DNA of 64,000 nucleotides from Oscillospiraceae bacterium (GCA_902798545.1 CADBWQ010000007.1:1-64000), one strand, 5' to 3'. Counted from the first letter of the stretch, positions 40,860 through 50,379 are shown. Numbers and translations are program-made. The notes: generated by a model not told the origin, from the letters alone.

Positions 40860-40904
40860 AAAGGAAGCACATGATCCTTCTGCACAGGATTGTGTGCTTC
40901 CTTT
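40860..40904. terminator. Terminator between convergent genes
   Basis: AAAGGAAGCACA (40860-40871) pairs with TGTGCTTCCTTT (40893-40904), a 12-bp perfect stem serving both strands. Confidence 0.7.
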
Positions 40905-40924
40905 GATGCAGGGTATAAGCAGGG

Positions 40925-41323
40925 TCAGCGGGCTTTTTTCAGGATAGTTTCAATATTTTCCCTGCTTAGGGGAACAAAATTCCCGATCTTGTTTTTGCCG
41001 CCGTCAGTACATTTATCCGCCATAATGCGAATATCTTCATCACTGACATTCTCCAGACCGAGTTCTCTCAAGCTGGTGGGCATATGAAGCCGGCGATAGA
41101 ACGCTTCCATTGCCTCAATTCCTGCTATAGCTGTTTTTTTCGGATCATCAAAATCCATTGGACAGCCCATGACACGGACGGCGTATTGCGCGAATCGCCC
41201 GATATCGTGTTCAAGTACGAAGCGAGCCCAGCTTCCCCAGATTGCCGCAAGGCCGGCTCCGTGAGCTACATCAAACATGCCGCCCAGTTCATGCTCTATT
41301 TTATGGCAGGCAAAGTCCTCCAT
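40925..41323 (-). pseudogene. Remnant: C-terminal third of an iron-containing alcohol dehydrogenase
   Basis: The 132 codons match the end of butanol-dehydrogenase-type iron alcohol dehydrogenases: the iron-binding ACHKIEHELGGMFDVAHGAGLA, then a helical tail with ARFVLEHD and FVPLSRENIETIL. A full enzyme is about 385 residues; the N-terminal NAD-binding part and the first iron ligand are missing. Sequence breaks about 20 bp from the stop of the next gene. An MEDF start is possible but no ribosome binding site is evident. Probably a deletion relic, now cut off by insertion or rearrangement with the hydroxyacid dehydrogenase genes. Confidence 0.75.
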
Positions 41324-41346
41324 ACAGTGCCCCTTCGATGGTAAAC

Positions 41347-42303
41347 TTACTTCTTGTATCCTGTTGTAAAATCTACTTCATTCTTCAGCGGGCGGCCGTT
41401 GAGCCAGGCCGAGAGATTGTACGCACAGATTTCCACAATCCGCTCGAATGTTGCCGGCAAATGATGACCTCCGGAGATGTGCGGTGTAATCACAAGATTT
41501 TCCAGATCCCATAAAGGGCTGTCGGCAGGAAGCGGTTCAATCTCTGTCACATCGATACCGGCACAGGCGATCTGTTTCTCTTTGAGCGCCTGGTACAATA
41601 CATCGGAGGCGACGGCATTTCCACGGCCGCAGTTAATAAACACCGCGCTGTCCTTCATCCGTTCAAAGCTCTCTGGCTTATAGATATAACGGGTCGCTGC
41701 CGTGTTCGGCAGAATGGACATGATTACATCCGCCCGGGGAAATACCCGGTCCAGGTCACTTGTCATGATGAGTTCATCCACACATTCCGGCGGATCGGAA
41801 GCGCGCCGCTTGACGCCAATTACATAGGCGCCCATCGCTTTAACCAGACTGGCGTAATGCTGACCGATATCACCCAGACCGACTACCGCAACTGTACTGT
41901 CCGCCAGAGAACTCACGGTACCCCTGTCATTCCAGAGAGCGTTCCTCTGGTCGTCACGGTAGAGATGGAGTTTCTTGATCAGCATCATGGTCAGAGCAAA
42001 AGCATGCTCTGCAACGGCCTGATTATAGGCACCGGTGGCATTTGTCAGGATCGTTTTTGAATTCAGCACACCGGGCACGATATACGCATCCGTCCCGGCA
42101 GATTCAAGCTGCAGGAGCTCCAATTGTTCTGATGCCAGAATTCGGGTTGCGTCAACCTGGCCCATGATCACATTGGCTTCCTGAATTTCCCGGTCAGTCA
42201 CCTCATCCGGACTCGAGTATACGAAACGGCATCCTTCTCCTGCCGCTTCTATTTTTTTTCGATGCCGGTCTTCTACCGACATCAGAACCAATACATTCTT
42301 CAT
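41347..42303 (-). CDS. D-2-hydroxyacid dehydrogenase family protein
   Basis: NAD(P)-dependent reduction of a 2-oxoacid to its D-2-hydroxyacid, or the reverse. The Rossmann motif VVGLGDIGQ is near residue 140, and the catalytic trio appears as Arg in INCGRGNAV (about 225), Glu in VTEIEPLP (about 252) and His in TPHISGG (about 272). 318 residues. The start at 42303 (MKNVLVLMS) follows GGAGA; the longer frame overlaps the neighbour. It lies 13 bp downstream of the iron alcohol dehydrogenase and forms an operon with it. Confidence 0.88.
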   Translation of the reverse strand: MKNVLVLMSVEDRHRKKIEAAGEGCRFVYSSPDEVTDREIQEANVIMGQVDATRILASEQLELLQLESAGTDAYIVPGVLNSKTILTNATGAYNQAVAEHAFALTMMLIKKLHLYRDDQRNALWNDRGTVSSLADSTVAVVGLGDIGQHYASLVKAMGAYVIGVKRRASDPPECVDELIMTSDLDRVFPRADVIMSILPNTAATRYIYKPESFERMKDSAVFINCGRGNAVASDVLYQALKEKQIACAGIDVTEIEPLPADSPLWDLENLVITPHISGGHHLPATFERIVEICAYNLSAWLNGRPLKNEVDFTTGYKK

Positions 42304-42316
42304 TCCCGTCTCCGCT

Positions 42317-43462
42317 TTACTGTCTCGCCAGCGTAAAAATCTCACGCATCAGTTCTTCTGTCAGGGGTCTGGGGTTACAGGTGATGTGGCCGGTGGTTCG
42401 CTTGATGACATCGATCAGCTCTTCCATATTGGGCTCTTCTTTGATATACCCTTTCAGACTGTCCGGCGCTCCGACTTCCTGCTGCAGCTGGCGGACACGG
42501 GCAATGGCGTTTCGAGCGTTGGTTTCGTTGGATGCGCCTGGCTCGTCCACACCCAAAGCTTTCGCAATATCAGCATACTTCCCGGTCGCATAGGGCAGGT
42601 TCAGCTCCATCGCATACGGAAGGAAGATTGAGCAGGCATCTCCGTGCGGAATATGATACTGCCCGCCAAGAGGCTGCGCCATAATGTGGGCAATGCCGAT
42701 CCCGGCTGTGATGGCACATCCGCCGAGATAGCTTGCAAGCATCATCCCGGCGCGAGCCTCAATGTTCTCGGGTTCAAAGCAGGCTGTCTTCAGATGCCTG
42801 TTTACAAGCGCCATGGATTTCAGGCCGTACATCTCGGTCATCGGACTTGCATTCAGCGATACATAAGATTCAATGGCATGGCTCAGAGCATCCATACCGG
42901 TTGCAGATGTAATCTTCTTCGGCAGTTCTACAGTCAGAGTCGGATCGAGAATCGCAATGTCTGCAATCATCGAAGTGTGGTACAGGCTCTTTTTCAGGTG
43001 ATTGTTGTTGTTAATCACGACGGCCGTTTTTGTTGCTTCCGCGCCTGTTCCCGAAGTGGTCGGAATGGCGATAAACAGAGGCGGCTCCTTTGTAACTGCC
43101 TTTCCGTAGAGCTGGTATTCTTCTGTAAAACCGCCATTGGCAGAGAGCATATTCAGAGTTTTTGCAGCGTCAATCACGCTTCCTCCGCCGAGGGCGACGG
43201 TGCAGTCACAACCCTCAGATAGAAACAGATCCCTGCCGTGATCAATAACATGGAGATCCGGTTCTCCGCTGACAGGATAAGCATAGTACGGAATCCCGGC
43301 ATCTTCCAGCATACCGCTTACCATTTTGTAACCTTCGTGATGCTGCCCGTAAGTGACCAGCATGACTTTCTTTTTGTTATACCACTTCAGGAGATTGACC
43401 AGTTCCTTGAGCTTGCCTTCGCCAAAAATAAGCTGACGATTTGTTATCATTTCAAATGCCAT
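42317..43462 (-). CDS. Iron-containing alcohol dehydrogenase
   Basis: A 381-residue group III dehydrogenase. NAD-binding GGGSVIDAAKTLN and TTSGTGAEATKTAV precede the metal ligands in MDALSHAIESYVS and in HIMAQPLGGQYHIPHGDACS (His residues), as in Fe/Zn enzymes oxidising short alcohols, diols or aldehydes. GGAGG precedes the ATG. With the D-hydroxyacid dehydrogenase directly downstream it could process a diol or hydroxyaldehyde to a hydroxyacid; substrate not known. Confidence 0.9.
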   Translation of the reverse strand: MAFEMITNRQLIFGEGKLKELVNLLKWYNKKKVMLVTYGQHHEGYKMVSGMLEDAGIPYYAYPVSGEPDLHVIDHGRDLFLSEGCDCTVALGGGSVIDAAKTLNMLSANGGFTEEYQLYGKAVTKEPPLFIAIPTTSGTGAEATKTAVVINNNNHLKKSLYHTSMIADIAILDPTLTVELPKKITSATGMDALSHAIESYVSLNASPMTEMYGLKSMALVNRHLKTACFEPENIEARAGMMLASYLGGCAITAGIGIAHIMAQPLGGQYHIPHGDACSIFLPYAMELNLPYATGKYADIAKALGVDEPGASNETNARNAIARVRQLQQEVGAPDSLKGYIKEEPNMEELIDVIKRTTGHITCNPRPLTEELMREIFTLARQ

Positions 43463-43512
43463 TTCAGTTCCTCCATCATTATACGGGGATAATCCCGCGC
43501 AGTGTTATTTGC

Positions 43513-43944
43513 CTAGAGGGCATTATTCTTTAAAATTGCAGTGCGGAGCTCCTTCACCATTTCACGGTACTCTTCCTCATCCAGAATCTGCTTCGGCAGG
43601 GTGTCATCAAAGGGTTCACCCCAGTTTAAGCCGCCTTTGTATTTGGGAACCACATGTACATGGACATGCGGAACACCGTCACCGAAGGTCGCGTAGTTAA
43701 TCTTGTCCGGGTGATACAGGGTCCAGATCGCCCCGGCAACTCTGGATACTTCCGCAAAATAACCGGCGATTTCCTTTTCGGTCAGCTGAAAGTATTCTGT
43801 CTTGTGCTCCTTAAACGCGACAATGCAGCGTCCTTTATGCTTTTGATCTCGATTCAGATACACCTTACTGTATGGAAGCTCACAGATCTCTATCATCAGG
43901 CTGTGCAGTTTTTCGCCATTTTCACAGTAAAAACAATCGGACAT
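43513..43944 (-). CDS. HIT family nucleotide-binding protein
   Basis: A histidine-triad hydrolase or transferase for nucleotide conjugates. The triad HVHVHVVPK lies at about 93-101. CFYC (4-7) at the start is a probable zinc-binding pair often seen in clostridial HIT proteins. 143 residues, cytoplasmic. Substrates are typically AMP-linked molecules; no clue here to the particular one. Confidence 0.9.
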   Translation of the reverse strand: MSDCFYCENGEKLHSLMIEICELPYSKVYLNRDQKHKGRCIVAFKEHKTEYFQLTEKEIAGYFAEVSRVAGAIWTLYHPDKINYATFGDGVPHVHVHVVPKYKGGLNWGEPFDDTLPKQILDEEEYREMVKELRTAILKNNAL

Positions 43945-43971
43945 GTCTGACCTCCCTTGTTCCGTACTCCG

Positions 43972-44000
43972 TTGAACATCATTATAAAATGTGATATAGT
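43972..44000 (+). promoter_or_regulatory. Promoter of the YcxB-like gene
   Basis: TTGAAC (43972-43977), 17 bp, TATAGT (43995-44000). Confidence 0.65.
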
Positions 44001-44032
44001 AAAAAAACCTTATGGGATCGGAGATGTATGCA

Positions 44033-44593
44033 ATGCGGGAAGAAATTGTGATGCAGCATGATACAGCGACCGTAAAACGCCTCGCAGCGATTCAATATAA
44101 AACTTTTTCAGCAAAGAAGCGGCTGATCCTGTATGCGCTCTCTCTGATCTGCATCGCCCTTGGCTTCGGTCTCATCTATCGCTTTGACTCTGTCATACGA
44201 CTTGTTGTTCTCGCATTCGGGTGCATTTTACTGGTGAACGTGGGTGCATCTGCTTCTGTTAAGGCAGATAAGACGCTCCGTGCCATTGAAGCACAGGGGG
44301 GCGCGTTTCCATGTACTCAGATGATCTTTTTCGATTCTTCCGTCAAGATCAAAGAGCAGGACAGCAAACCTCACACGCTCAAGTACAATGATATTCTTCG
44401 TCTGGCGGAAGACCGTCTGTATTATTACCTTTTTATTACGACAGATGCTGCTTATATGGTCCCCAGGTGCCAGCTCCGGGACGAAGCGCTTTTTCGAAGG
44501 ACACTGGAACTCCAGACGGGCAAGCGCTTCTTTCGTTCTGGCAGTTTGCTTTCTCTCAGCCTGCGAGATATCACAGCTTCTTTTAAAAGATAG
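44033..44593 (+). CDS. YcxB-like membrane protein
   Basis: 186 residues: a basic N-terminal part, two membrane helices (LILYALSLICIALGFGLIYRF and VIRLVVLAFGCILLVNVGAS regions), then a cytoplasmic domain of strands (MIFFDSSVKIKEQD, YNDILRLAEDRLYYYLFIT) ending in a helix, as in YcxB-like proteins. Function unknown. The start at 44033 has GGAG nine bases upstream; two earlier ATGs are weaker. Confidence 0.6.
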   Translation: MREEIVMQHDTATVKRLAAIQYKTFSAKKRLILYALSLICIALGFGLIYRFDSVIRLVVLAFGCILLVNVGASASVKADKTLRAIEAQGGAFPCTQMIFFDSSVKIKEQDSKPHTLKYNDILRLAEDRLYYYLFITTDAAYMVPRCQLRDEALFRRTLELQTGKRFFRSGSLLSLSLRDITASFKR

Positions 44594-44652
44594 ACACTAT
44601 AAAACTGAAAGGGCACAGAACCTCTGACTCATACCATTTCAGCACAGCACAA

Positions 44653-45930
44653 TTATCCCATCATGTTCGGCAGCAGCATGACCAGCTGAGGCCAGTATGT
44701 GATCAGGAGAAGAACAAGCAGCATAGAGAAAAAGTACGGGATAAATGCCTTGATTGACTGCGTAATGGAGATTTTACCAATCCCGCATGCCAGGAAGAGG
44801 CATACTCCGACCGGCGGCGTAAACAGACCAATGGCCAGGTTGATGACCATGATGACGCCGAAGTGCACCGGATCGATGCCAAGAGCCAGTACGATCGGCA
44901 TCAGAATCGGGCAGAATACCGTAACCGCCGGGCTCAGGTCCATCCAGGTCCCTACAAACAGAAGCAGCAGGTTGATGAGCAGCAGGATCAGGAACTTGTT
45001 TCTGGTGGCACCCAATACGAATGACGAAATAATCGCGGGAACGCTTTCGTGCGCAAATACCCAGCCAAGGGCGGACGCCGTTGCAATCATCAGCACGACC
45101 TGCCCAGTGGTTACCGCCACCTCCAGCATGATATTCGGGATATCCTTTAAAAAGAGCTCCCGATACATGAAGCGTCCCAGAAGAAAAGTGTAGAGGCATG
45201 CGATTCCGGCAGCTTCCGTAGGGGTAAAGAGGCCGCTGGTAATTCCGCCGAGGATGATCACAACTGTCAGCAGAGCCGGAAGCCCGCGTACCACAGCGTG
45301 TATTGTCTCCTTTCCGGAATAGGGCTTTTCAGCAGGATAGTTCCTCTTCCTGGAATAGAAAATGTTCACGATGATCAGCGCGAGACCAACCAGAATGCCG
45401 GGCACAATGCCGCCAAGAAACAGCTTGCCGATGGAGACGCCGGCAGTAACACCAAAGACGACCATGGGAATGCTCGGCGGGATCATGACCCCGATCGTAG
45501 AGCTGGTAGCCGTCACGGCAACCGTTACATCCGCATCAAAGCCTTTTTCAATGGTCGCAGGGATCAGAATGCCGCCGATGGATGCTGTGTCAGCTGCCGC
45601 ACTCCCTGTAATCCCGGCAAAAAACATGCTGGCGACAACGTTTACATGAAGCATTCCGCCTTTGAAGCGACCTACCAGGGCGTTGGCAAGCCCGATCAGA
45701 TCCTTTGTGATGCCGCCCAGTGCCATAAAGCGTCCGCAAAGCATGAAAAGCGGAACCGCGATGAGGGTAAAGGAATCCATTCCGACATAAAGTCGCTGAA
45801 CAAAGGTCATATAGCTGATGTTGCTGCTCATTACAATGCCGGTGATTGCGGCGAAGCCTGTGCAAAGAGCAATCGGCACATTAAAGAGCATCAGACCAAT
45901 CATGACCAGAAACGATACCAGAGCGATCAT
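44653..45930 (-). CDS. dctM: TRAP transporter large membrane subunit (DctM)
   Basis: The main channel of a sodium-driven TRAP importer for acidic sugars or carboxylates. 425 residues with about twelve hydrophobic helices and the family patterns GFAAITGIV, IAVPLFMLCGRFMALGGI, FAGITGSAAADTASIG and PPVGVCLFLACGI. Its start overlaps the small subunit stop by 4 bp, as usual. It is the third gene of the dctPQM operon, divergent from the sugar-acid operon, so its cargo is probably an aldonate. Confidence 0.95.
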   Translation of the reverse strand: MIALVSFLVMIGLMLFNVPIALCTGFAAITGIVMSSNISYMTFVQRLYVGMDSFTLIAVPLFMLCGRFMALGGITKDLIGLANALVGRFKGGMLHVNVVASMFFAGITGSAAADTASIGGILIPATIEKGFDADVTVAVTATSSTIGVMIPPSIPMVVFGVTAGVSIGKLFLGGIVPGILVGLALIIVNIFYSRKRNYPAEKPYSGKETIHAVVRGLPALLTVVIILGGITSGLFTPTEAAGIACLYTFLLGRFMYRELFLKDIPNIMLEVAVTTGQVVLMIATASALGWVFAHESVPAIISSFVLGATRNKFLILLLINLLLLFVGTWMDLSPAVTVFCPILMPIVLALGIDPVHFGVIMVINLAIGLFTPPVGVCLFLACGIGKISITQSIKAFIPYFFSMLLVLLLITYWPQLVMLLPNMMG

Positions 45931-46424
45931 GCTGTTTCACCTTCCTTCTCAGCGGTGGGTTCTTTTTTCAGCAGGGCAATCAGGTTTTCTATCGCCAGGA
46001 GCACAAACAATGCTCCCATGATCGGCAAAACAAGATAAAACCACCGCATGCTCAGTCTTGTGATCGGAGCAACGCGCTTGCGAACGACATCCAGAAGCGT
46101 CGTGCCGTAAAAAGCTACGTATCCGCCGAATACCAGGGTCAGGATCTGGATAATGATATCAATGGTTTTCCGGATTTTTGTGTTGAATTTGTTGTAGAAA
46201 TAATCCAGACCCAGGTGCTGCTTCTCCCGCAGCGTGACCGCGCATCCCAGGAAACAGTACCACAGGAAGATAAACCGACTCATTTCCTCTGTCCAGGGGG
46301 GCGGGTTCTTCATAAAAGTGCGCCCGAAAATCTGCAGCAGAATTACCAGCAGAAGAGCGACACCGGTCAGTTTGACAACCGGGTTGATCAGATATTTGAA
46401 AATGCAGTCGTTAATTTTTTTCAT
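45927..46424 (-). CDS. dctQ: TRAP transporter small membrane subunit (DctQ)
   Basis: Four hydrophobic helices in 165 residues, with the conserved WTEEMSRFIFLWYCFLG motif after the first helix. It bridges the large subunit and the binding protein. The start MKKIND is preceded by GGTGA; an ATG five codons upstream has no site. Operon with dctP and dctM. Confidence 0.9.
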   Translation of the reverse strand: MKKINDCIFKYLINPVVKLTGVALLLVILLQIFGRTFMKNPPPWTEEMSRFIFLWYCFLGCAVTLREKQHLGLDYFYNKFNTKIRKTIDIIIQILTLVFGGYVAFYGTTLLDVVRKRVAPITRLSMRWFYLVLPIMGALFVLLAIENLIALLKKEPTAEKEGETA

Positions 46425-46481
46425 TGAATCACCATCCATTTGAAGACGCGTTAAGGACTCTTAACACATTTTGACAGTAAC

Positions 46482-46511
46482 TGGGAGGGGAGGCTGGTTC
46501 CTCCCCTCCCA
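46482..46511 (-). other. Hairpin between dctP and dctQ
   Basis: TGGGAGGGGAGG pairs perfectly with CCTCCCCTCCCA around a 6-base loop. No T-run follows, so it likely stabilises the dctP message or causes partial termination, giving more binding protein than permease. Confidence 0.6.
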
Positions 46512-46552
46512 TCAGAAAGCTTCAATCTTTATCAAAATCAAAATTCTGCTGA

Positions 46553-47545
46553 TTACTTTCCAAAGAAATCATAGATATCCTGACCGATGGTATCGCGATA
46601 TTCGTCATAGAGCGGTGCGACCGCTTCCATAAACTCGGTCTTGTCTTCAATCTCGCAGATGGTCATGCCATACTCATTGGCCAGCTTATCCAGCGCGTCT
46701 TCCAGGCTCTCCTTGTCCAGATTGCTGGAATAGGTGCCGGCTTCTGCGCCGCACTCATCAATGATCTGCTTCAGATCATCCGGGAGGCTGTTGTAGAACT
46801 CCAGATCCATTGCCATAACATTCGGTGTGCAGAAATGCTCGGTCAGAATAACATAGTCGGTGACTTCGTATTCAGCCTGGGTAATGATCAGGGGAACGCT
46901 GTTTTCAGCAGCATCTACTGTGCCGGTCTGGAGGGCCATATAGCGTTCTGTTGCAGCCAGAGGAACAGGGATCATGCCGAGAAGAGTCATGGCCTTGCTC
47001 ATCAGAGGAGACTCCATGATGCGGATTTTGGTACCAGCCAGATCTGCAAGGCAGGAAGCGGGACCCTTGCTGGTGTAGATGCTGCGCGGAGAGCGGACAA
47101 ACCAACCGACAATCTTCAGATCGGCGGCATCCTGCAGACGCTGGTCCAGCACTTCGGCAAGGCCGTTGTTGAGGACTTCGATTACGCCATCCATACCATC
47201 GGCAAGATACGGAAGGTCAAAGATGGAGAATGCGGGGTCAATGTTGCCAAGAACGCTGGTGTTGACCTCGGCGGCCACAAGGCTGTGCAGCTGCATGCTG
47301 TCAATGCAGTCGGCATGGCTGCCCAACTGGCCGGAGTCATAGACCTGAACATCGATCCGCCCGTTTGAGCGCTCCTCGACAAGCTGCTCGAAATAGTAGA
47401 ATGCCTTCACAACATTGTCTTCCGGATTGGACGGGTTTGCCAGAGTAATGACATACTCAGCCTTCGCAGATTCGGCAGATGCAGCAGGAACTGCCAGCGC
47501 CAGGACCATTACGAGGGCCATCAGAAGTGCCAGATACTTTTTCAT
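46553..47545 (-). CDS. dctP: TRAP transporter solute-binding protein (DctP)
   Basis: 330 residues. The signal peptide is clear (KKYLALLMALVMVLALAVPAASA). The mature chain has family features: ITLANPSNPEDNVVKAFYYFEQLVEERSNGRI, FDLPYLADGMD, and the substrate-binding Arg region TKIRIMESPLMSKAM. These receptors use the Arg to grip a carboxylate. The start at 47545 has GGAGG; the longer frame covers the promoter and operator. First gene of the operon. Confidence 0.95.
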   Translation of the reverse strand: MKKYLALLMALVMVLALAVPAASAESAKAEYVITLANPSNPEDNVVKAFYYFEQLVEERSNGRIDVQVYDSGQLGSHADCIDSMQLHSLVAAEVNTSVLGNIDPAFSIFDLPYLADGMDGVIEVLNNGLAEVLDQRLQDAADLKIVGWFVRSPRSIYTSKGPASCLADLAGTKIRIMESPLMSKAMTLLGMIPVPLAATERYMALQTGTVDAAENSVPLIITQAEYEVTDYVILTEHFCTPNVMAMDLEFYNSLPDDLKQIIDECGAEAGTYSSNLDKESLEDALDKLANEYGMTICEIEDKTEFMEAVAPLYDEYRDTIGQDIYDFFGK

Positions 47546-47574
47546 GGTTTTTCCTCCATATTTCTTAATTGTTT

Positions 47575-47591
47575 CAGTTGTCAGACAACTG
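47575..47591. promoter_or_regulatory. GntR-type operator 1 (dctP side)
   Basis: CAGTTGTCAGACAACTG, a perfect 17-bp palindrome just downstream of the expected dctP transcription start. Core TTGTCAGACAA matches the pattern bound by FadR-branch GntR proteins. Confidence 0.75.
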
Positions 47592-47600
47592 CCTGCTTTC

Positions 47601-47629
47601 AATATACAGATATGCGCAGCAAATGTCAA
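47601..47629 (-). promoter_or_regulatory. Promoter of the dctPQM operon
   Basis: Minus strand TTGACA (47624-47629), 17 bp, TATATT (47601-47606). Confidence 0.85.
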
Positions 47630-47797
47630 CCGTCTTTTCGCATTTCGTGACTTTCCACAAAGATCTTTTTCGTTTTTTGTTCATCATTGACAGAATTTCG
47701 ACCTATAGCGCTGTTTTTTTAGCTTTTTTGAACGCCCCTTTCCAAAGTTCCAGGCGGTGATTCTGCCCGCACTTGCTGAGAACTGCACAAACCAATG

Positions 47798-47827
47798 TTG
47801 ACAGTTGTCAGACATCTATGGTAATAT
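47798..47827 (+). promoter_or_regulatory. Promoter of the dehydratase operon
   Basis: TTGACA (47798-47803), 18-bp spacer, TAATAT (47822-47827). The operator lies in the spacer. The remaining divergent region (47630-47797) shows no gene. Confidence 0.7.
47802..47818. promoter_or_regulatory. GntR-type operator 2 (dehydratase side)
   Basis: CAGTTGTCAGACATCTA repeats the first 12 bases of operator 1 exactly and keeps the TGTCAGACA palindrome core. Placed between -35 and -10, it would block RNA polymerase. Confidence 0.7.
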
Positions 47828-47909
47828 TGATCAAGACGTGACACATGATCTCAGTTCTCTGTCCGTCGATGATCGAATTCAAGGATGGGAACAGAAAGGA
47901 GAACTCAGA

Positions 47910-49589
47910 ATGAAACTACATTATCCATGGAATCGCGAATCTCTTGATCACCGGAATGCCCTGCTGTATGCTATGGGGATTTCAGAGGAAGATGCGAAGC
48001 GCCCAATTATCGGACTTATTAATACCTGGAATGAGATGAATCCCGGCCATTTCCCCTTTGATAAAGAATTGATGCGGGAAATGAAAGAAGTAATTTATGC
48101 TGCGGGCGGGCTTGCTTTGGAACTGCCCATTTCGGGCGTTTGTGACGGGATCTGCAGTAATACTGCCGGAGACCGTTATACCCTTCCGGCGCGTGACCTT
48201 GTGAGCAGTGAAGTCGAAACCGTTGCGGAGCTCAACTGCCTGGAAGGGATGATCATGATGGCCACCTGTGACAAAGTTGTTCCGGGGATGATCATGGGAG
48301 CGCTGAGAGTCAATATTCCCACGGTTGTTTTTACGGGAGGGTATATGGCTGCCGGTCATACCAGAGACGGGAGAATGATTACGCTGACTCACGGAAAACA
48401 GGCATACGCCGCGCATGTTGCAGGTATGATCACCGAAGAGGAATATGAAGATGTCATCCGTCATTCCTGCCCGACTCCCGGGGCGTGCCCCTTTATGGGG
48501 ACTGCGCTGACAATGTGCGGAATGGCCGAGATGCTGGGACTGTCTCCGCACGGCAATGCAAGTGTACGGAGCCAAAGCGAAAAGTGGCATGCGATGGCCA
48601 GAGATGCTGCACAGAAGATTATGGAGGCCTGGGAGAAAAATATACGTCCCCGGGATTTCATCACGAAAGAGACCTTTGAGAATGTCATTCGTTACATGAT
48701 GGCCACCGGTGGAAGCACGAACAGCCTGATGCATGTTCCTGCTGCAGCACGTCAGATGGATATAGACATCACACCCGAAACCTTTGACATCATCAGTCGT
48801 GAAGTGCCGGTGCTCAGCACAATTTATCCCAATCACCCAAGCTATACCATGGAGGAGTTCGATGCTGCCGGCGGGTTACCCGCCGTTGTGAAAGAGCTGA
48901 TCAACGGAGGAAAAATTAACCCGCAGACACCGGGGCTTTTTGGCTGCCTTGCAGATAAAGCCGCTTGTGTGAATAAAGTGGATCACAGTGTCATTCGGCC
49001 TGTAGCCGACCCGATTCATGAGCAGGGTGGTCTTGCTGTCCTGAATGGCAACATTGGCACAGACAGTGCTGTGGTAAAGTTCAGCGCGGTCAGTCCCGAT
49101 GTCTGGAAATTCTCCGGCCCCGCCCGGTGCTATGACAGCCAGGACGATGCCTGGGAGGCAATCCTGAGAGATGAGATCAAACCCGGAGATGTGGTTGTCA
49201 TCCGATATGAAGGGCCGAAAGGCAGCCCTGGCATGCCACACATGGAGACCTTTATGGCTGCTGTGCTCGGAAAAAAAATGGGGACGAAGATTGCTCTGGT
49301 CTCTGACGGCCGATTCAGCGGCGCTACCGGAGGCCTGGCGATCGGACATGTAAGCCCGGAGGCTTATGAGGGCGGCCCGATCGCACTGATCCGTAATGGG
49401 GATCGGATCAGTATTGACATAGAGGCGCGAAGCCTGCTTCTCCATGTCAGTGAGGAAGAACTCGCTAAACGGAAAAAGACCTGGAAACGTGTCAGTAAGC
49501 CCGCAACAGGCTGGCTGCAGCTGTATCGGCGGCATTGCACCAGTGCTCATCGTGGAGCAACAGTATTCTGGGACAGGGAGACAGATTGA
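47910..49589 (+). CDS. IlvD/Edd family dehydratase, probable sugar-acid dehydratase
   Basis: Removes water from a dihydroxy or sugar acid with an Fe-S cluster. 559 residues. Cys in [12 protein letters not shown] and in [13 protein letters not shown] are the two later cluster ligands, and the C-terminal [11 protein letters not shown] and [19 protein letters not shown] are family signatures. The first IlvD cysteine is missing: [12 protein letters not shown] has Gly. As it heads an operon of kinase, 6-phosphogluconate dehydrogenase and regulator and not of branched-chain genes, an aldonate is the likely substrate. The start at 47910 has GGAG; the longer frame includes the promoter. Confidence 0.85.
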   Translation: MKLHYPWNRESLDHRNALLYAMGISEEDAKRPIIGLINTWNEMNPGHFPFDKELMREMKEVIYAAGGLALELPISGVCDGICSNTAGDRYTLPARDLVSSEVETVAELNCLEGMIMMATCDKVVPGMIMGALRVNIPTVVFTGGYMAAGHTRDGRMITLTHGKQAYAAHVAGMITEEEYEDVIRHSCPTPGACPFMGTALTMCGMAEMLGLSPHGNASVRSQSEKWHAMARDAAQKIMEAWEKNIRPRDFITKETFENVIRYMMATGGSTNSLMHVPAAARQMDIDITPETFDIISREVPVLSTIYPNHPSYTMEEFDAAGGLPAVVKELINGGKINPQTPGLFGCLADKAACVNKVDHSVIRPVADPIHEQGGLAVLNGNIGTDSAVVKFSAVSPDVWKFSGPARCYDSQDDAWEAILRDEIKPGDVVVIRYEGPKGSPGMPHMETFMAAVLGKKMGTKIALVSDGRFSGATGGLAIGHVSPEAYEGGPIALIRNGDRISIDIEARSLLLHVSEEELAKRKKTWKRVSKPATGWLQLYRRHCTSAHRGATVFWDRETD

Positions 49590-49625
49590 GCAAACACCCT
49601 TAATATTGACAGTGGGGTATGAAAT

Positions 49626-50315
49626 ATGGATATGCAAATGGACAAACTGAACCACAAGGACGGAATGCTCTCCAGTCATGTGGCGGATTATCTCATGGAA
49701 TGGATCAAGGAGAACGGACTCAAGCCCGGAGATAAAATCCCGCCGGAGCTGGAACTGGTGAGCATTCTCAATACCGGAAGAAGCTCGGTCCGCGAGGCGC
49801 TTGCACTTCTAAAAAGTCGAAACGTCGTCGAAGTCCGCCGCGGCTGTGGCACATTTCTGTGTGAGCAGCCGGGTATGATTAATGATCCGCTGGGGTTATA
49901 CTTCTTCCCGGATGCAGATATTGCTGAAGATTGGGGAATTGTCCGTTTGATTATCGAGCCTCCGATCGCAGAGCTTGCCGCCATTAATGCTACAGCAGAT
50001 GATATTTCCAGACTGTTAGAAAGCTGGGAAGTCCTGTCGAACTGCAGAAATGACCCGCAGCGCCATTTTGAAGCGGATTCGGAGTTCCATCGGATCTTGG
50101 CAGAGGCAACACATAATGTTGTGATCATGAAGCTCTTCCCCATCATTCAGGATGGCATTCATCATTTTCTGTCCGAGACAGACAACATGCATACGGATGA
50201 AACAAGGCGGCTGCACCATGAGATTCTGAAATCCGTAGTAACACACGATGCGGCAAGAGCGCGGTCTGCCATGGAAGAATTAATCTGCGTCAATCAGGAT
50301 CTTCTGAAATCCTGA
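49626..50315 (+). CDS. GntR-family regulator, FadR/FCD branch
   Basis: Residues 12-78 form the winged helix (LKPGDKIPPELELVSILNTGRSSVREALALLKSRNVVEVRRGCGTFL). The C-terminal FCD domain (about 95-225) is all-helical with the metal/ligand His and Asp set: DSEFHRILAEATHN and LHHEILKSV. Such proteins usually repress sugar-acid genes and release DNA when the acid or its keto form binds. The matching TTGTCAGACA palindromes in both divergent promoters nearby are its likely sites. Second gene of the operon. Confidence 0.9.
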   Translation: MDMQMDKLNHKDGMLSSHVADYLMEWIKENGLKPGDKIPPELELVSILNTGRSSVREALALLKSRNVVEVRRGCGTFLCEQPGMINDPLGLYFFPDADIAEDWGIVRLIIEPPIAELAAINATADDISRLLESWEVLSNCRNDPQRHFEADSEFHRILAEATHNVVIMKLFPIIQDGIHHFLSETDNMHTDETRRLHHEILKSVVTHDAARARSAMEELICVNQDLLKS

Positions 50316-50379
50316 CAGCTATTGCATTGTTCTGCGGCTGTTCCCAGGCGAGTTGCATCATAGATAAAGGAGCAATCAA

